A stretch of 64,000 nt of DNA from Neofusicoccum parvum (GCA_020912385.1 CP087216.1:1984001-2048000), one strand, 5' to 3'. Counted from the first letter of the stretch, positions 8,978 to 21,651 are shown. Program-made: numbers and translations. The notes: generated by a model not told the origin, from the sequence alone.

Positions 8978-10396
8978 TTGGTGGAATTCCAATTGTATCA
9001 CCACACGCAAGGCAGTCACTCCAGTATCTTACGAGGTCAAATGGGAAAGTACTGCAAAACGTGCATACTTTTAGGGGCAATTGAAACTTGAAAGACTTAT
9101 CCAGATGGCTTTATCATAACTTTCAATGCACATTTATATACGGAAGACTTCTCGTAATTGCCTGAACTGCCCATTTGTGAAGATTATACCGTCGTTGTAA
9201 TATTTTATGAACTGATCACATTAAGAGCAGATCTTTTCTTTACACTTATTTTCTTCCTTTACAATGTTCTTAGCATTGATATTCTGTTGAAGAAGTTTAT
9301 AAATTTACCGAAGTGGAGTATAGAAGAGAAGAAGAGAACAGAGTACATCTGATCCCAATTGCTTTACTTTACTAATACCTTAAGGCTTCTATCAAGGACT
9401 TCAATTAGGAATAGCCAGCACGTTAAATATATAATACTGTCGGGAATTTCGTAGAAGTGTGGTTATTCTTTGCGTGATTAGTCCGTAGTAAAATCATTAA
9501 AGCTTATTTACTAAGGCCGCCACCTTACCTCAATCTGATTACTAAAATCTTTGCAAGTTACCCCGAGTATCTTTAGTGTCAGAACGTTGTCTATTATCGA
9601 CTTGTCTATGCTAGCGTGTCTTTATAAAACCCCGATGAGTAATACTTAAGCTCACTAAGCACCGATGTAGTTGAGGTTGCGGCCTGTTTAATAATCACTA
9701 AGTATTTTCATCGTGACCCCTGTTCGAACAGCAAGAAAGGGGCCGGTAAAATATTGCAAGATCAGCAAGGAGCTAAAAGGAAGGTCATTTTATAGTACTA
9801 AGAGAGAGGAGTATAAATGTGGAAAGGTTATACTGTACACTATTTTTGTCCGAATTCCCCGTAGAAGGGCCCCGCGACAGGTCGGGTAATATCAACGCAG
9901 ACTGTATACAGGAAGAGACCGACTGCAAGAGAGGAAGAAAAGGCGGGACTAAATGATCATCACGATTACTGAACAACGGGGGAATGAGGCACCGAATCGG
10001 AGGATTACTCAGGCACTCGACGTTAGTAACTATATTCTAAGCCGCTTAGCGACTAGTACAAGACCAGTATGAGTACCCTAGACAGTATTCTGTTGCGGCC
10101 TTGGCGCACTGTCCTTTGTTCCTAATCAGGAAACTCTTGGTCTCCTTCAGCATTTTCCCGACACACCACTTGCATGTAATACATGTTTAGTTAACAATAG
10201 CTCTTCATACTAATCAGCTTTTCACGGGGGAATTGTTCGCTAATCCGCTTGTCGAAGTTCGTATTGCCGAAGCAGTGTGACTAGCTGTTGTGACTGATTA
10301 GTCGCGAGCTTTCCTTTAAGAACTCAACGTAGACTCTGCATGCAAACAACCACTCGAAGCTGGAAAGAAAACAGAAGAATCCAAAAACTCCACGCA
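8978..10396. other. AT-rich gene-poor region, possible degraded transposon DNA
   Basis: 1.4 kb of clearly AT-richer sequence than its surroundings, dense in stops in all frames, with recurring GATTAGT/CTAATC-like words (e.g. near 9474, 9530, 10121, 10213, 10295). This is what repeat-induced point mutation leaves behind, but no recognisable transposase or reverse transcriptase survives. No gene seen. Confidence 0.4.
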
Positions 10397-11577
10397 ATGT
10401 CTGACCTGAAAGAGATCCTTGTCATCGGCGGTACTGGTGCTCAAGGCATCCCCGTCGTTCACGGTAAGCAGCAAACAGAACACAATCAACACTCGTTTCA
10501 TCAATTATTCCGAAGTCCTGACCTATCTGGCAGCTCTGTCAAAAAGCCTCCGTTACCGTGTGCGCGTACTCACTCGTGATCCTAAGTCCTCGCGCGCACA
10601 GGAGCTCCTCAAACTTCCGAATGTCAGCTTGATCCAGGGGACACAAGACAGCCAAGCTGACCTGCACGCCGCTTTCAAAGGCGTTTATGGCGCCTGGGTC
10701 AATACCGATGGATTTACGTTGGGCGAGAAGGCCGAGCTGTTCTATGGAATCCGCGCATACGAGATTGCGCGCGTTGAGAAAGTTCAGCATTACGTCTGGT
10801 CGAATCTCGAGTACGCACTGAAGACCACGGGCTGGGATGAAGCATATCACTTTGGGCACCACGACGCGAAAGGACGCGTAGGCGAGTTCATCCTGGGTCA
10901 AGGCCAGGATGGAGACATGAAGAGCAGTCTGCTGACGACCGGACCATACGTGGACATGCTCTTCGACGGAATGTATGTGCCCCAGGAACAGGAGGACGGA
11001 AGCTTCGTTTGGGCCAATCCAGCAAGTATGTTACCTTGTTGTATCTCCTCGCTACTTAACCGCGAAAGTCTTATGTCCGCTGACCGCTCGATTTACAACA
11101 GAGAACGGGAAAATTCCGCTCATCGCTCTTGAGGACATAGGCCACTACAGCCTTTGGCTCTTTGACAATCCTGCAGAGGCAGCGGGCATGGACCTGAAAG
11201 TCGCCACCGAGAGCATTACTTTCGCCGATATTGTGAAGGCCTTCTCCGAGGTCACCGGTAAAAAGGGCGTGCATGTGTTTGTGCCTCTCGAGCAGTATCT
11301 GCCAGCAGCGGAGCCGTACCCCGGCGCTCCCTCCAACTGGGCCGTCAATGACAATACCGTCCGCGATGAATCGTTCCAGACATGGCGCGAAAACTTTTCA
11401 GCTTGGTGGAAATTCTGGGGTGAGGGCCACGCCACGAAGAGGGACTTTGAACTTCTTGACAGAATTCATCCGGGGCGGATCAAAAGCGTTGCGGAGTGGA
11501 TGAGGCTTGTTGGGTATGATGGAAAGCCAAAGCAGGTGTTGAAAGGAGTGGAGGATTTGAAGATTGGGGGACCATGA
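10397..11577 (+). CDS. NmrA-like NAD(P)-binding protein
   Basis: Atypical short-chain dehydrogenase of the NmrA family, which senses NAD(P) or acts as an isoflavone-reductase-like enzyme. Exons are 10397-10463, 10534-11025 and 11102-11577, introns 10464-10533 and 11026-11101, giving 344 residues. The nucleotide-binding motif ILVIGGTGAQG lies at residues 7-17, with the first intron just after it. Further family marks are RVLTRDPKS, a GVYGAWVNTD segment, and LTTGPYVDMLFDGMY followed by EDIGHYSLWLF. The active-site Tyr of classical SDRs is not present, as usual for NmrA. It is separated from the cluster at 1-8977 by 1.4 kb of AT-rich DNA, so a functional link is unproven. Confidence 0.85.
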
Positions 11578-13186
11578 GCTACCACTTTTGTTGCCTCATC
11601 ATGTTCAAAGTAACCAACGCATTGGACAGCAAGTTGAAGATGAATGGAAGATCCTCATAACTGACGATAATGACAACTGGCCTTAATTGTACAGCTGCTA
11701 ATGGTGGTCCCAAACACAATGAAGACTAGCATGAGGTGCATTGCATGGTCACTGCCTTGGTAGTTCTTATTTCAGTACTTCGGACACCAACCTTTGTGGA
11801 AATTAGATACTTCAAACTGCAAATTCGAACTGTTTTCTTTGAATGTGTCAGACAATATAAAGCCTATTAGCACGCACTGGTAACAGTGCGGCGTCGTACT
11901 TTTGCCAGTTCGACAGAATGCTAGCAAAGGGGATGTGAATCTACAAATTAAAAGGTCCCTAGATTTCTGACCCCCCCTTCTCAGACTCTGACCCCCCATA
12001 TTCAGATTCTGACCTCCCTACCGAATTGAGGAGAATTCACCGTGATCTCGACGTTTCCACGCGTGATTTATAGAGATCTTACCCATTTCTCACGTATAAG
12101 ATGATTGCCCTAGCCTTATAAATAGACGTAATACGTACTTAACGTGCTGTAAAGCGACCGTAGGCGACGCGCTGTAGAGTAGCAAGCTATTTTAGGCAAT
12201 TCTGGCGTTCCTTACTAAGCTACTGGTCTGATAATACTCCAGAACTGCCTAATATGCGAGGCGGGGGGGTCAGAATCTGAATATGGGGGGTCAGAGTCTG
12301 AGAAGGGGGGGTCAGAAATCCAGCCACCAATTAAAAACCCCTGAGTTTTTGTAAGGTGCACCTCCAAACTTTCGTAAACGGAACTACTTACACTTGACTT
12401 GTTGAACATGGTTGGCGGCTAGAGCGAAGGCGTTCCTTACGGTGGCCGCAGTCAAGGTTTGTCTTGCTTCATCGGCGGGGCTCAAGGTCTCCACGGGCAG
12501 TATTTCGTTGTCCGAAAGCTCATAGTTACAACTCAAAGGGCTTTCGTTAACCGAGGTCCGTGGTAGGTCCGTGGTCAGTCCGTGAAGTATTGCCACAAGG
12601 ACATATGATGAACCCATGGGTAGTGAATCATTCGCCCGGACTCAAATGTACAATGCAGAAAAGGACATACCCGTCCGAACGAATGCTTCAACTGCTAATG
12701 GAGACATCCATGTGCTGCAGCGATTTTCGAACCGACCTCGCAGGCTTTACTACGCAGCATCGATATCCTCAGAAATTTGAACAGAATGTGGTGTGCCAAA
12801 TTGATAGGTTGAAAGTGGTCGGAGTTGAGTTCTTATACACTGTAAGTGTTTTACTCAGTAAGTTTGAGCAACGAATGGTAGGGGATTGGGAGGGCACAAT
12901 CTTGATGCCTGAGTGCCTGAGTGCCTGGCTTAGGACGGCTGATATGTATGACCTGATCAATGCATTGGACAATGCCGGGAGATGCCGCAGTGGAGCTGGA
13001 AGCCACCGGAGAACCTTAAATGCTCATTTGCACATCGTATTCAGTACTTGCAGAAGCTCATACACGCTAAAGGGGTATTGCGTATATATCGGTTTCGCAC
13101 TCGTATATACTTCTTCACTTACCGCGCGACGCATGAGTACCAAGCCTCCAGACAGTCACAGCACGTATCCGCTTTCCTGCACTTCT
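11578..13186. other. Intergenic region holding an inverted-repeat element
   Basis: 1.6 kb between an NmrA-like gene and a convergent hydrolase. Apart from the element at 11962-12320 I see nothing supportable. A 277-codon open frame on the plus strand from 12560 runs into the antisense of the hydrolase and shows no domain. Confidence 0.4.
11962..12320. mobile_element. MITE-like element with perfect 53-bp terminal inverted repeats
   Basis: The 53 bases at 11962-12014 are the exact reverse complement of 12268-12320. Each arm is built of about three copies of a 21-bp subrepeat based on CAGAYTCTGACCCCCC. The 250-bp interior is AT-rich and non-coding. This suggests a non-autonomous DNA transposon or a very stable hairpin. 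Immediately flanking bases do not form an obvious target-site duplication, although AATTAAAA occurs a short distance outside both ends. Confidence 0.6.
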
Positions 13187-14588
13187 TCAAGCCAGTGCTC
13201 TGCCAAACCATTCGCCAATCGCGCCTATTTCTTCACGCCAGTCCGGTGCGCGGGAGTGACCACTCCACAGCCCCACGCCGGGTCTCAGGGTGAGGCCAGC
13301 TCTCCGCCCCGCCTCATCCTCGTTCCGCGTGTCCCGGATCACGCTCCTCTTGATCAATCTCACCAGCTCTTCGCTCTGATCTCGCAGCACTGACTCTTCT
13401 CCCACACTGATACTCATCACCGGTAATCTCAGCCCCATTCCCGTAGGTGGATAGAGGCGGGGCGATCTGCGTCTCTTTTCAATGATGGGCTTGAGGGTCT
13501 CAAGGACAGGTTCTGGATTTTCAATCGTGTCGAATTCGCGGGGAACTTCGGAGGCCAAGTCATCTTCAGTCTTTGTGGGCACGACGTAGCCTATGCCGGG
13601 AGTTCGAAAGAAATGGATTGGGCAGGCAAAGCGGTCGAAATAGGCGTCAGCGCTGGGGAAAAGAGAGGCGCGCGCGTGTACCACTGCCGATAACGGTAGG
13701 GCTGGATTGCCACCGTACTTATCCCAGGACGAGATGTGGGCGTCAGGGTTCTTCTTGAGCTTATTCTGGAGAGCGATGCGGCCGTCGTCATCCGTGGAAA
13801 CGGTTGAAACATCGAGGTCGTCTGAGGCATTTTCTGACTCGGCTTCCTGATGCAGGTCCGAGGGGAAAATCCAATCAACCACAGGGTTGCTCACGGCAGC
13901 GGCGGCGATGCGATGAGTGCCCATGCGGCACTCTGTGAGGGCGAGCATGGTGGCCAAGCTGCCGCCGATGAGCTCGCCGCAGACGCCGATGCGAGCGAGG
14001 TGCGGCTTACGAGGGCTGCAGTGCTGGGGCTGTGAGGCCAGGTTCGCGAGGACCCAGTCGTAAGCGGTGAGCACATCGTGGACGGGGGCGGGATAGCGGT
14101 GGTGATCGCCGGCCCTGTAGTTGACGGAAACCACCGTCGCGTTAGAGGCGTGCGCGAGCTGGCGCAGAAGTTGGTCTTGATGCTCAGGCGGTGTTTCGCT
14201 TAAAATGGGACCTGGGGGCAGAAACAACAGGATTGGCGAGGGCAGCGCGTCGTCGCGTTGGCGGCGAAGGATGCTGGCGACATGCGGGGCGCGTCAGCTC
14301 TATGCGCAGCTGCGGCTGTGTCAAGCAAGCAGCCTGCTGTTGGCTGGGCTGGGGCGCGGGTTACCTCAAGTGAACGCAGCCGTTGGATCTGCAGGCAACC
14401 TGGACGTCGTGCCTGGCCGAGCCAGTGCCGGTGCTGTAGCGATGGCAGCGGAGGCACTGCGGCAGCGTCGTACTCGCGTTGGCGCAGGGCTGACGGGACG
14501 GGCGACCGGCGTTTTGCAGCGCGATGCACCGGCGCAGCAGCTGGCTCGGGCGGCGCAGGCGGCGGCTATGGAGCAGCAGCAGCGGCAT
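13187..14588 (-). CDS. Alpha/beta-hydrolase-fold protein lacking the nucleophile serine
   Basis: 436 residues from exons 14588-14365 and 14273-13187, intron 14274-14364 (91 bp). The N-terminus is basic and Arg/Ser-rich and may be a mitochondrial presequence. The fold is recognisable: PILLFLPPGPILSE (oxyanion region), VVSVNYRAGDHHRYPAPVHDV, then the nucleophile elbow. The elbow reads GVCGELIGGSLA, where active esterases have G-D-S-A-G, so the catalytic Ser is Leu (residue 176). The C-terminal part keeps a conserved APDWREEIG region. It is probably a non-catalytic member or one with a different mechanism. I recall similar GELxG elbows in other fungal relatives, so this is more likely lineage-conserved than decay (memory, not checked). 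Confidence 0.78.
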
Positions 14589-15486
14589 GAATCTGGCGGC
14601 ATGCGATAGATTGGGAAACGCTTATCGCAGCGCAGGTGGCCACGGCTTGGAGCGGGCGGCGGCTTTGTACCAAGGCCAGCAAGGCCCAGCCGACGCCGAC
14701 GCCAGCGCCCCCTGTGCCTCCGCCAATCCGTCAATCAAATCAAGCAGCGCGAGGGAAATTTGCCGTCAGGGCCAGCCTGCAGCCCGCACGCAGCCAAGCT
14801 CACGCCCGCTCACCCACTCGCGCGCCCCTCAAAGTGACCTGCAGCGACGAGAGAGGGCACCCTTGGAGGCAGAGCGCCCCCGTGTGCAAGCTGAAGAGGC
14901 CAATCCTCCCTCTGTTCCCAGCGCCGCCGCCTCTCCATCGCCGCCGCCTCTCCATCGCCGCCGCCCCTCGCGCTCCGCCAGGCCTGCCTCCGTCCTCTCC
15001 GGCCTGACGCCCGCGGTGCGCATCTGCTTGATTCCGCTTAAAATTAATTCGAGGCCCGTGTCAGCAGCTCCGCTCCGCCTTTTCACTGCCCCAGCCTTGC
15101 GCGCGAGCACGAATCCGGCGCGACTGTCACTCCTTTGACCGCTCTCCTCGCCTGTCAGTTTTTTTTCACCCAGCCAAGAGCGCCGCTGCTCGCTCGCCGC
15201 TCTGCTCGCCGTCTCCTAATACCCTCGAGACCCGATCGACGCTGTTTGGTTTCCGATTCGCGACGCTCTGTGATCGAGCACACGACAGAGCACAGCCTCA
15301 ATAGCTAATCGATACTCGCCGACCTTGGTCCTTCCCCGCGTCACAAGCCCGCCTGCGCCGCACGCCCACCTCGGTCGCGCCCGCTGCCAGCTTTTCGACC
15401 GCGACCGCCAGATTCTCCGGGCGACAGCCTCTAGACCTCGCTGCAACCACCGGGCCCGGCCTCAGGACACTCGACCAACCGCGAAC
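14589..15486. promoter_or_regulatory. Divergent promoter region with a 17-bp minisatellite
   Basis: 900-bp C-rich region between divergent genes. A 17-bp unit, GCCGCCGCCTCTCCATC, is repeated at 14923-14939 and 14940-14956, with a partial third copy. Long pyrimidine tracts near 15150 are typical of fungal promoters. Open frames here look compositional. Confidence 0.4.
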
Positions 15487-17458
15487 ATGGCTGAGGGCAG
15501 TCGGTTACGGGGCTTCTGCACCCTCCTGCGGAACCTCTTCCTCGCCGCTCTGCTCTACACCTGCATCCTTAGCATAATCAACTTGGCCAAGAACCCCTCC
15601 TCGCGGCCGACTGGCAAGCTTGGCATCCCAGCATTCCTAGGCAAGTCGGGTCCCGTAGACCTGATCAAGTCGACCAAGGCTGGTGTCAAGGTCAAGTTTG
15701 CTGGCTCGCCCTCCAGTATCACCATCAACCCGCACGCAAACGTATTCAACCGCCCCGACAGCGCCGTGGCCCCGAAGGACGCTTATCTGGGACCGAGACC
15801 GCATGTGGATACTGAGGCTGATCTGCAGCTCCTGGTGGAGGAGTGCAGGGGTTCATACAATGGCATTGAGAAGATGAGGAACGTTTTCGATTGCTTGCAG
15901 TTCTTTGCAAATGGCGAGGACCGCTACTACCAGCTTCCGGTGGACGGCCAGCGGGCGAGCCAGCAGAACCCTCAGAAGTCGGAGTACAACAACGCCGACG
16001 GTCACGGAAACACCCTTGCCAGCTACACCCCCATCTCCAACGCCACGAAAGCTTCCAAGGGCTCTATTGGCACGTGCCCGGGCCCCATCATCCCTTACCA
16101 CGTTTACTGGACTGGCCCCGCTACCTGGAGGGTGGAGGTTTTCATCAAGAGCTACCTGTACACCCAGAACCTGGCCTGCTCGCGCCTCTTCCTCTGGCTG
16201 GACTCAGACAAGAACCCTCACGCCGTCGACGATATGCTCCACCGCGATCCCCTCTTCGCGCGCTTCCTGCCTCTTGTCGAGCGCGGAGATGTTACCGTCA
16301 TGGCCTGGAAGTTCCCTGCGCGCATCCCACTGCCGAGTGACGTTGACCATACCGATGGAAGCGGACACTCGCGCAGCAAGCCGAACGCGAAGGGCGAAGT
16401 TACCATTGCCGAGGGCGTTATCGAGGACAAGAACGGTCAGCAGTGGCTTGCGTTGACGGCAAAGCAGATGACTTTCCTACCTGTCGCTGTCTCTGACGCT
16501 GTGCGCTTCGTCATCTTGCACATCTACGGAGGCGCCTACTTCGACATGGACGTTCTCATGCTCCGGGATATGCGCCCTCTTCTCCTGCCGCAGAACCACT
16601 CCTTCGCTGAGCGTTGGGCAGCACACCCGCACCCTGGTGACTACAACACGGCCGTCATGTCTCTGACCGCTAACTCGTCCCTCTCGTCCTACCTGCTCCG
16701 CGGCGGTGTCCGCATGGGCGTCAACTTCCACCCCCGTGTGGTTGGCCGCATGGCTTGGAAGGACGGTCGTGACCAAGAATTCCTGATGCTCGAGACCGCC
16801 GCATTCGACCCGATCTGGACAGAGTTCAACTGGGACCGCGAGGGCAGGTGTACGGTACCGTGCTTCACGGACTACGGCCAGGCTTTCAAGGGCAAGGCCG
16901 GTGCGATTAAGGATGAATGGCAGAGCTACGACGGCCCGCAGTTTGACCACGTGGATCTCGCCCAGCAAAAGCCTAGGACCCGGATTGAGTCTCAGAGTGT
17001 CGTGGAGGGTCGGACTTCTGATGGTGAGGGCAGCAGAATCGAGTCTGACGTCCCACATTCAGCCGCTGCTCAACAGAAGCCTGGCTCCATTGGTTCGGAT
17101 TCGTTCGCGGCAACTAGCGCAGAGGAGAAGGAGTTGAGGGAGAAGGGAGTGGTTGCGGATTACCGGTTCGAGGAAGACAAGTTCCCGCCGAACAACCGTA
17201 CGTTGGAGAACTTCTTCAAGGGTGCTTGGACATATCACATTCACAATCAGGTCAGTTATGCAAGGAAAATGGTCGAAAAGAAGGCGATGAACTAATACTG
17301 CGACACAGTGGCTCAAGCATCCGGAACCGTCGTCATGGATCAACGTCATGGAAATCGCGCACGATGCCTTCTTCGCGGGCACCCGCACCAACCCTTACGG
17401 CGAGTCTTGGGACGGACCGGACCTTATGCCTTATAACTACTGGCCGGAGTTCGTGTGA
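15487..17458 (+). CDS. DXD-containing type II membrane glycosyltransferase (Gly_transf_sug / alpha-1,4-GalT-like)
   Basis: Predicted Golgi glycosyltransferase, 637 residues. Exons are 15487-17250 and 17309-17458, intron 17251-17308 with an ACTAATA branch site. A single membrane anchor lies at about residues 14-34. The luminal domain has PYHVYWTGP, then LHIYGGAYFDMDVLML with the metal-binding DMD at residues 353-355, as in the Gly_transf_sug family. A GVNFHPR..GR region and a C-terminal YHIHNQWLKHPEPSSW follow; the last is split by the intron, which supports the model. An acidic insert of about 90 residues (around 495-590) is low-complexity. The acceptor is not predictable. Start chosen at the first ATG followed directly by the anchor. 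Confidence 0.85.
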
Positions 17459-19302
17459 TCGACAGCAGGCTTATTGTTTAAAACCTCCAATAAGAAACGG
17501 ACGACAATCCACGATATGTACAAAGACAGCACGAGAAACAAACCGCTCCATGAACAAATTCCTCCATTCCTCCTATTCTTCATTCCGACAATTTTGGGAG
17601 TGCAACGGCATCATTAAGACAAGCGGACAAATTTTTATTCGGCGCCATAGAGGAGTTTTGCTCGAGTCAAGATTTGCATGCAGGCCCGCTGTTTCCCAGC
17701 CTCAAAGAGCTCTCGTTCGCCAATCGTTACTCTTCTTCTCGACCATCAACAACACTTTACTCGACCACTACCAATCAATGCAACAATTTCAGGCGATATG
17801 GGAGGCTGGGAGTAACCGGTGGCGGGAAAAAGGGTATCGACCTGTGTTATTTGTTACAACTTTGTTTTCAACCAGTTAGGCGGCGTTCATGTCATCCCCA
17901 ACCGGGATCGGATACTGGGACGGTGTTCTGAAATTCAAATTCGTTGACTGTTCAATTTTCATTTGCGCATTTGGTCTTCTTTTTCAACCTTGGTTGTCTG
18001 TCGCTTTCAAGATTTTACATCTCTCTTCTTCGTCGCGCGCTCTTCAGTGAGCGGCTTGTGTTAACGTGCGTATTCTCTTCTTCACCTTTCTAACCATTCG
18101 CTCGTACGTTTCTTCTTTCGCTTCCCTGCCGGGTATGACAATCGCTTTTTACAGTGGAGACTTTCTTCCCCTCGCAAAGACCATTCGCTTCTTCAGAATT
18201 CTTAAAAGCCCGCATGGAGTGCAGCTTGTCAGTCGCTTTCTTTCCGCACGCACTAGACGGGATTGAAAGATCTGCCTTTCGCTTTTATTCTTCATCTCTC
18301 GCTGCTCAAGTCTCTTGGACTTGCGCTTATTTTCACACTATGGTGTCTTCGCTTCTATCGCCGCTGTACAGTTGCACAGGTAATAATGTGCGTTTCTTGA
18401 ATTGGGGTTTGGTTTTGGTCGTGGCGGAGAGGAGCGAGGGTGCGGAGGAGAGGAGCATTGGGTGGAGAAGACGTATAACACGAAAACAACCGATAGTCGT
18501 TTTGTGGGGATGATGCATGGGAGACGGAGATACGAACGAAAGGGCGCAAGAGGAGTTCCAAGTCCTTTTCAAGTCGCGTTGCCTGGCTTTCGAAGAGGGG
18601 AGATAGATACGATGAAATAATACATGTGATTCCAACACTCGTGGTCCATTGCAACCCGTGATTTCATAAGCGGTTAATCACTCTTCAGGGTTGGTGGTGT
18701 GCTTTGAATGGGTACCATCCTCACAGCATTTATCAAGCTGAACGCAGAAGATAAGCACTAGCGTCATTCGTGCTAAGACTTGCTCTCCGTGTGATACTTG
18801 AAATGCGTTGCATTACTCCTGACAATCATCCCCAATCGCCCACGTAGAAAACAGCCATGCATCTCATCAAACCAGGAAAGAAAGCAAGGAAGAAGCGCCA
18901 TGCCAATGCCTTTTTTTGTTCCCTTTAAGCAAATTCCATTACACGATCAAGGCGTCCGTCATAGAGTGTTCCCGAGAAGAGAAATACTTCAAACACACGC
19001 GTAAAGGGGAATCATTCCCAATTTCCGTTAACAAAGACGACTGAGCCACCTGTACAGACACACAAATACGAGAACTTTCCCATTTTCTGCGATGATAAAA
19101 ACAACAGTGATGATATCCTGTACAACCAAACCAGAAATTGGGAATGTGAATAATGAACACCGACCACGAGGGGCGATTAGTGATAGATGGGGGTGATAAG
19201 AAATCTGCAATGATTGCCTCCTCCACTCTACATAGTCTTCCACTAGCACCTTCTCCAGATTCCATCAATCTTGACTTCTGCCGCCCTTTCCCGCTCTTCT
19301 CT
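17459..19302. other. Intergenic region between convergent genes
   Basis: 1.8 kb with pyrimidine-rich stretches (17940-18330) and only short open frames. It should contain both 3' UTRs. No RNA gene or repeat recognised. Confidence 0.4.
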
Positions 19303-21651
19303 TTACAACTCAATCAATGCCTCCTCTTTCGGAGCCTGCGGCTGGTGCTGCGGCGCACTCGGGAAAGCATCTGCCGAGAAGCCACCCGCTGTGGGAGGCG
19401 GGTATGCGTATTGCTGCGGTGGCTGTTGTTGCTGTTGCTGCCAGTACGGAGTCTGCTGTTGCTGAGGCGCGGGTGCTGCCTGGGGCGGAGCTTGCTGCTG
19501 TGGTGGTGGTTGCTGGGGTTGTTGTTGCTGCTGCCAGTACTGCGCTTGCTGTTGCTGGGCCTGTGGTGGGGGTGCCTGGGCTTGCTGGGGTGGTTGCTGC
19601 TGTTGAGATGGAGGTTGCTGGTGGTATAGCTGCGGAGAGGAGGGCTGAGGAGGCTGTTGCTGCTGCTGAGGGGGAGCAGTTGGCGGTGCACTTGGCTGCT
19701 CACTGTTGTAATAGTAGGCCGCATTAGGGTCATCCGGGATAGACGGTTGCGATGGTGTATACCCAGATGGTGGAGCCGATGGTTGTTGCTGAGCCGAAGA
19801 TCTCCGCTGAAGCTGAGGAGAGCCTTGGGGAGGCGGAGCCTGTTCATATGGCGCACTTGGCTGACTTTGCTGCTGTTGCGGAGGCTGTTGAGCACCGTAG
19901 TACTGTTGCTGTTGGAATTGGGGATCCTGAGGTTGAGAGAAGCCTTGCGGTGGTACCGAGCTGTGGTTGGGCACGTATGGCGATTGCGATTGTTGTGCAT
20001 ATTGGTTGTAAGTGGACTGAGGGCGGGCATAAGGGTCGTTGTTCCCACTGTAGAAGCTCTCTGCTCCGGAGGAACCATCTGGGACGCCAGATGAGATGCT
20101 GGGGTAGAGATTGGAAGCCGGACGTTGCATGCTTGGCTGGAAGCCGTAGCTAGAATGGTTGTACGTGTTCGAGAGACGCTCCTCGAGCATGCGATCGTAG
20201 TAGCGGACAACTGTCGAAAGCTTGGCATGAAGGTCTAAAAGCGTGTCGTGCTTGCTCATAGTCTCGCCATATGTCCGTGCCAGCTTCGGGCGTAGCTTTC
20301 CTATGCTCTCGTACAGTTCCTGGATCTGCGGCTCCCGAAGAATAGTCCCGGGCGGCTGGTGTTGCAGGCGTTCCACTAAAGTGGAGAAGAGGCTGATGTT
20401 TTCGGCCTCAGAAGGGCTAAGCTCGTAATCATTCCGCGGTGGTGCGGCGACTGGTGCACCGTTCGACGAAGAAGTTTGTTGCTTGAGCTGAGCTGCATGC
20501 TTCTTCTTCTGCTCCTCCATATCTGCCAAAGATGCGGCGATTGCAGCCTTCAGATCGGCATCTTCCTCCTCCTCCGGTGCACTGTTTGCCGCAGGCTTCG
20601 GCTGAAGCTGGGCTTGAGGAACGTAGCCCGAGCCAGAATTAGCCTTGACCTCCTCCAAACTCATCTCCAGTGCCTTCTTCAAATCCGCGTCAAAGCTGTC
20701 CTCCACTCTAGCACTCCTCGGCTCCAGTGAACCCTGGTACAACGTCCTGGCCGGCTTCGAGGCGTCGAAACCCTTGGGCACGGGGGTCCCCCGGTTCCTG
20801 TCGGTGAGCTTAATATAGCATCCGTCGTCCACGCGCACAGGCTGCATTATTCCGAGATGAGGCAGCGCAAGGTTCTTGCTGGAGCACGAGCCGCAGAAAA
20901 CGCCTCCGCAGTTGCGACAATGATGCTTGCGGTTGGTGAAGGTAAACGCGGTTCGGCAGCGGAGGCAGACGTCGGAATCAGTCCATTCGGGGGGCTGTTG
21001 AGCACTGAGTTAGCCAAGCTTGGATCGGTGCGGGCATGAATACCTACCGCACTGCTGTCAAACATGCTGCTGAGCACCTCCTGGCGAGGAGGAAAGTGGA
21101 AGCCTTCGCGCTGCAACGATCTGTAGATCTCAGGAATGTAGACCAGCTGCGGACGACCCTCAGCGGCAATAGCCCAGACTTGTATCAGCTCGAGTATCTT
21201 GTCCTTGACGTCCTTGTTGACCTCGGCGGGGCCGTATGCCTTGAGCAGCGAGACGAGGTTGTCCATAAACTCGCGCGACGCGATCTCGATGATGAAGTGG
21301 TCACCGCCGTTTTTGACGCACGTGTCGGTTAGCTGCAGACGTGACAGTCAGCAGTCAGGCCATGGCAGTGGGGCGACCAGGCAGAAGGGATTCGTACGTT
21401 GAGAGCGGCTAGCTGGACATTCGGGTTCTTGTTGCCTATCCGCTTCTTGACCGACCGCATGGCCTCCTTCGGCTGCACCGTCTTGGATCGAATGATGTCG
21501 GAAATCTCCAGGTTGAGCGCGATGTCCTCTCTGCAGCTGGGGTTAGCGGGCGGCAGACAGAAGTGTGCGGGGCGACATACAAGCTTGACGAGGTCGCGCG
21601 CTCGACCTGCTCGTCCAGAGCGGAGTTGGAGGACGCGAACCAGCCCGCCAT
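19303..21651 (-). CDS. VPS27: Vps27, ESCRT-0 subunit
   Basis: Recruits ubiquitinated cargo and ESCRT-I to endosomes. Exons are 21651-21581, 21530-21398, 21332-21048 and 20994-19303 with introns of 50-65 bp, giving 726 residues. Domain order matches the family: VHS (about 1-145), then a FYVE finger from residue 167 with [15 protein letters not shown] and VRVDDGC. Two ubiquitin-interacting motifs follow, near residue 262 ([12 protein letters not shown]) and near 308 ([12 protein letters not shown]), then a helical core. The last 220 residues are extremely Gln/Pro-rich. The C-terminus ends in ALIEL, a clathrin-box sequence. The gene is divergent from a Doa4-like deubiquitinase acting on the same pathway. 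Confidence 0.95.

Noticed and set aside
12560..13393. 277-codon plus-strand open frame
   Set aside because: Overlaps the end of the convergent hydrolase, has no domain, and its codon pattern looks random.
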